Shown: one piece after another, positions 61,499 through 64,000 of the stretch
Numbering within the stretch: the first letter of the stretch is position 1
How the letters are laid out: every line of letters starts with the position of its first letter
Program-made: the position numbers and the translations under genes
The notes under the pieces: generated by a model
Databases searched by the model: none
What the model was told of the DNA's origin: nothing
What the model saw: the letters and a program-made list of their open reading frames with translations, nothing else
Origin: CALITV01 sp964415795
GTDB lineage: Bacteria > UBP6 > UBA1177 > JAKLFG01
DNA: 64,000 bases
Assembly: GCA_964415795.1 (NCBI GenBank)
Contig: CAYQBN010000010.1
Coordinates: forward strand, 46,813 to 110,812
Reading direction: 5' to 3'

Positions 61499-62203
61499 TT
61501 ACTTCTTCTTCTCTTTATCGCCACTCTTCTCGGGCTTTTCGGCCTTCTTTTCGCCATCAGCCGGTTTCGCTGCGCCTTCGGCGCTCGGTTTCGCCTCGCC
61601 TTCAGCCGGCTTCGCCTCTCCCTCGGCCACCGTCTCCTCAGCAGTCTGCCCTCGTCCCTTGTTGACGACAACAACAGGGACATTCTCTCGGAGAACCGGG
61701 GTAACCCCTTCGGGATAGGGCAGATCCTTTAGCATTATTCGACCACCTATCTCGAGAGGAGTGACATCGACGACGATCTTTTCCGGGATCTTTGCGGGAA
61801 GACAGCGAACCGGGATCTCACGAAGCACCACGAGCGCATGACCACCGAGGATCTCTCCTTGAGAGCGGCCTTCCTTGATGATCGGCACATTCACGACGAC
61901 CGGCTCGTTCTCGGCGATGACGAGGAAATCGATGTGCCTCACGGTGTCCTTTACCGGATCTATGTCTATCTCCCGCGGCAAGGCCAAAAGATTCTTACCC
62001 TCGGTCTGCAGGGTAAGCAGGACATTGCGTCCCTTGGGCGAGAGAAGCGCCTTTATCACCTTTCCCCGTTCGACCGATCCCGTGATGTTCTTTTCGATCG
62101 TCTTGCCGTAGATGTTAATGGGGATCAATCCCTTCCGACGCGCCTCATTCACATATCGCTTACCCGGCGTTCTCGGGAACACTGTCAATGATACCGTTTC
62201 CAT
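61499..62203 (-). CDS. rplY: Ribosomal protein bL25 (Ctc long form)
   Basis: N-terminal 5S rRNA-binding bL25 domain (RKGLIPINIYGK, HIDFLVI) and the C-terminal TL5/CTC beta domain (VNVPIIKEGRSQGEILGGHALVV). A Lys/Glu/Ala-rich tail ends the protein (GEAKPAEGEAKPSAEGAAKP, then basic residues). 234 aa, normal for the long form. ATG 62203 follows GGAGGAG. Located directly after the tRNA-Gln gene. Confidence 0.95.
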   Translation of the reverse strand: METVSLTVFPRTPGKRYVNEARRKGLIPINIYGKTIEKNITGSVERGKVIKALLSPKGRNVLLTLQTEGKNLLALPREIDIDPVKDTVRHIDFLVIAENEPVVVNVPIIKEGRSQGEILGGHALVVLREIPVRCLPAKIPEKIVVDVTPLEIGGRIMLKDLPYPEGVTPVLRENVPVVVVNKGRGQTAEETVAEGEAKPAEGEAKPSAEGAAKPADGEKKAEKPEKSGDKEKKK

Positions 62204-62227
62204 CGTTTCTCCTCCATGCTCACAAAA

Positions 62228-62302
62228 TGGCTGGGGCGGGAGGATTCGAACCCCCGTATGCCGGAATCAAAATCCGGAGTCTTTCCGCTTGACGACGCCC
62301 CA
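62228..62302 (-). tRNA. tRNA-Gln (anticodon UUG), CCA encoded
   Basis: On the minus strand the 5' end is at 62302 (T1 pairs with A72 as in other tRNA-Gln). The acceptor pair is TGGGGCG / CGCCCCA, discriminator G, then encoded CCA (62230-62228). Anticodon arm CCGGA-TTTTGAT-TCCGG gives anticodon TTG. T-arm has GGGGG-TTCGAAT-CCTCC. 75 bases. It lies seven bases after the ispE stop and 24 bases before rplY, so it is probably processed from the operon transcript. Confidence 0.95.
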
Positions 62303-62309
62303 TTCTCCG

Positions 62310-63173
62310 CTATTCAATGATCTCGGCCTTCCGCACAAACCGGTAGTCGCCCCGTAAGCGCGCATATGCTCGATCGCACCGCTCCGCATCGGTAAAAAAA
62401 CCAACCACTGTGGAACCACTGCCGGTGAGAAGCGACTTTTCGGCCCCCTCGTCGCATAGCCGACGCGCCAAAAGGGCGATCGCCGGATATTCGCCGTAGA
62501 CGACCGACTCGAAGTCGTTTCTCAGAAAATCCTTCCATTCCGTCAAAGAGCTCAATGCCGACACACGGCCGAGTTTTGTAGCCGTAGGTGCCCTTTTTGT
62601 CAACATTTTTTTGTCCCAAAGCGCGTAAGCTGCCCGGGTATCGACTGGAAAGCCGGGATGCACAAGAAGAAGATGAAAGGGAAAATCGGCTATCCTCACC
62701 GGCGTCACCCGCTCACCAAAACCTGAAACCACGGCAGGAACCCCATAAAGGAAGAAAGGGACATCACTGCCGATGGAGGCGGCGATCCGCGTCATACGAT
62801 CGAGACCTAAGGAAAGGGAAAATCGACGATCAAGATAGCGCAACATCACAGCACCGTTGCTCGATCCGCCTCCCATCCCGCCACCGGTCGGCACATCCTT
62901 TCGAATCGTCACGGCGAGCGGCGGAAGCGATCTCCCGATCTCCGCTTCAACCGCCCGGATCATTCGATAGACGATGTTGCGTTCCTGCGGTATGGATTCC
63001 TCACAGTTCTCGACACGTACCGTCAATCGGTCAGCATCTTCTATTATTATCTCGTCGGCCAGCGTCACCGGCGCAAGCACCATCTCAAGGAAATGGTACC
63101 CGGTTGCCGGATCGCGTCCGATGATATCAAGCCGCAGGTTTATCTTGGCAGGAGAAAGGAGATTTTCTTTCAT
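62310..63173 (-). CDS. ispE: 4-diphosphocytidyl-2-C-methyl-D-erythritol kinase
   Basis: GHMP kinase that phosphorylates CDP-ME in the MEP pathway. N-terminal SPAKINLRLDIIGRD, GHMP glycine motif DVPTGGGMGGGSSNGAVMLRY, and C-terminal LLTGSGSTVVGFF. 287 aa. ATG 63173 overlaps the coaD stop (ATGA). The gene directly precedes tRNA-Gln on the same strand. Confidence 0.96.
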   Translation of the reverse strand: MKENLLSPAKINLRLDIIGRDPATGYHFLEMVLAPVTLADEIIIEDADRLTVRVENCEESIPQERNIVYRMIRAVEAEIGRSLPPLAVTIRKDVPTGGGMGGGSSNGAVMLRYLDRRFSLSLGLDRMTRIAASIGSDVPFFLYGVPAVVSGFGERVTPVRIADFPFHLLLVHPGFPVDTRAAYALWDKKMLTKRAPTATKLGRVSALSSLTEWKDFLRNDFESVVYGEYPAIALLARRLCDEGAEKSLLTGSGSTVVGFFTDAERCDRAYARLRGDYRFVRKAEIIE

Positions 63174-63661
63174 TTACGCATACCCCGCAGATCGGCAAGC
63201 ACATTAGGCGGCACGAAGTCGCTGATATCGCCGTTCATCTCGTTGGCAAGCCGTATCATGTTCGAGGAAATGTAGAAGTATTTTTCGCTCGTCATCATGA
63301 AGAACGATTCGAGACGCGGCTCAAGGCGACGGTTGAAACAGGAAAGCTGAAATTCGTAGTCGAAGTCGGAGACGGCGCGCAATCCCCTGATAACGGTGAA
63401 GATATTGAGCGAACGCGCGAAGTCAACGAAAAGACCCTCGAACGCCATGACACGTACTGCGGGGTTGTCGGCAAATATCTCGGCGATCTGAGCAAGCCGT
63501 TGTTCCTTGGTAAAGAGAGGCTTTTTGTTTCTATTGTCCCCTATGGCAATAACGATTTCATCGAATATCTTGAGGCTTCTCTGGGCGATGTCAATGTGAC
63601 CGTAAGTGATAGGATCGAAGCTCCCGGGATAAATCGCCCGCTTAGCCGCTTCTTTTTTCAT
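63170..63661 (-). CDS. coaD: Phosphopantetheine adenylyltransferase
   Basis: Penultimate CoA step: ATP + 4'-phosphopantetheine to dephospho-CoA. Nucleotidyl motif AIYPGSFDPITYGHIDI, VIRGLRAVSDFDYEFQ and the ISSNMIRLA (ISSTxIR-like) motif. 163 aa from ATG 63661 with GGAG six bases upstream; an ATG at 63673 is possible. Opens the coaD-ispE-tRNA-Gln-rplY-pth run. Confidence 0.95.
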   Translation of the reverse strand: MKKEAAKRAIYPGSFDPITYGHIDIAQRSLKIFDEIVIAIGDNRNKKPLFTKEQRLAQIAEIFADNPAVRVMAFEGLFVDFARSLNIFTVIRGLRAVSDFDYEFQLSCFNRRLEPRLESFFMMTSEKYFYISSNMIRLANEMNGDISDFVPPNVLADLRGMRK

Positions 63662-63775
63662 GCGATGCTCCATCGGCTTCTCGTTTCCTTTTCACTCGAA
63701 CATGGCATCATACGCCGCAAACATATCGACTGTCAAGCAGTGCTTCCGTCCTCCTCATCCCAACGTAAAAACCTG

Positions 63776-63803
63776 TTGATTTCCTTTCTGAAGGAATTAT
63801 ACT
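63776..63803 (+). promoter_or_regulatory. Promoter of the last lipoprotein gene
   Basis: -35 TTGATT (63776-63781), 16-base spacer, -10 TATACT (63798-63803), 43 bases before ATG 63847. Confidence 0.65.
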
Positions 63804-63846
63804 GGCCCTGAGGTTAGCGAGATCAACCGTTACGGAGGATAATTCC

Positions 63847-64000
63847 ATGTCGAGGGTACCTTTACTGTTCAGCGCGATTATCACCATCTTGTTTGCCGCC
63901 TGTTCGGGCGGCGGCGACGAACCGATTGCGGAGGTCGGCGAACCGTGCGCCGGCGACGGGCTCATCTGCTCGTGGGATGCGACCCGTACCCTCAAATGCG
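63847..64000 (+). CDS. Lipoprotein, 3' end outside the window
   Basis: ATG 63847 follows CGGAGG. Signal peptide with lipobox FAAC (C19), then SGGGDEPIAEVGEPCAGDG and CSWDATRTLKC before the window ends. The start resembles the other stalk lipoproteins of this window, especially the GEPC/GGPC-type opening of the lysozyme-like lipoprotein at 38.0-39.2 kb. Function of the missing part unknown. Confidence 0.8.
   Translation, partial: MSRVPLLFSAIITILFAACSGGGDEPIAEVGEPCAGDGLICSWDATRTLKC

Overview
This window is chromosomal DNA from a GC-rich, Gram-negative, probably anaerobic bacterium. Envelope genes (lnt, a LolB-like lipoprotein, a predicted outer-membrane barrel, many lipoproteins) indicate an outer membrane. 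A complete rseC-rnfBCDGEA operon, an IorAB pair and a PxxKW-type cysteine-rich protein point to an anaerobic lifestyle. Lipoproteins with long Asp/Glu/Pro/Thr-rich stalks followed by Cys-rich, thrombospondin-type-3 or enzymatic modules recall uncultured deltaproteobacterial/myxococcotal lineages. The exact taxon cannot be fixed from the sequence alone.

Layout: 1-4.2 kb is an envelope cassette (ECF sigma factor cut by the window edge, ZAS anti-sigma factor, secreted Pro/Lys-rich protein, beta-barrel protein, SBBP-repeat lipoprotein). A Cys-rich lipoprotein follows at 4.3-5.1 kb. On the minus strand at 5.1-10.9 kb is ispD-phoH-pgpH-ybeY-lnt. Next come a DUF1566 lipoprotein (10.9-13.4 kb), thiH, an SGNH/MBOAT O-acyltransferase pair, iorAB, a U32-like protein with a PxxKW protein, then secA-rluB and an acyl-CoA ligase (to 27.1 kb). 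A gingipain-like lipoprotein (27.2-28.9 kb) faces a long plus-strand block: membrane protein, amgK-like, murU-like, small ORF, recA, pilT/pilU, recX (29.1-34.9 kb). Then follow a Cys-repeat lipoprotein, a UbiA/SDR pair, a lysozyme-like lipoprotein, a macro-domain protein, glgA, a TSP3/VWA lipoprotein, ftsH with a LolB-like lipoprotein, a PilZ protein, a lone V-type ATPase K subunit, and a UvrD helicase. hutH lies opposite. The Rnf operon occupies 51.1-56.6 kb. A minus-strand operon runs from coaD back to a spore-photoproduct-lyase-like gene: coaD-ispE-tRNA-Gln-rplY-pth-NAT-like-DUF4416-ttcA-wecB-spl-like. The window ends inside another lipoprotein gene.

Gene density is very high. ATGA/GTGA overlaps are frequent and no gene-free stretch exceeds 300 bases (the longest is 25099-25341). 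I found no mobile elements, CRISPR arrays or rRNA, and one tRNA. The most striking global signal is promoter geometry: 14 of the 16 best promoter candidates have a TTGNNN box and a -10-like box separated by exactly 16 bases. One of them places the probable start of transcription on the thiH start codon.
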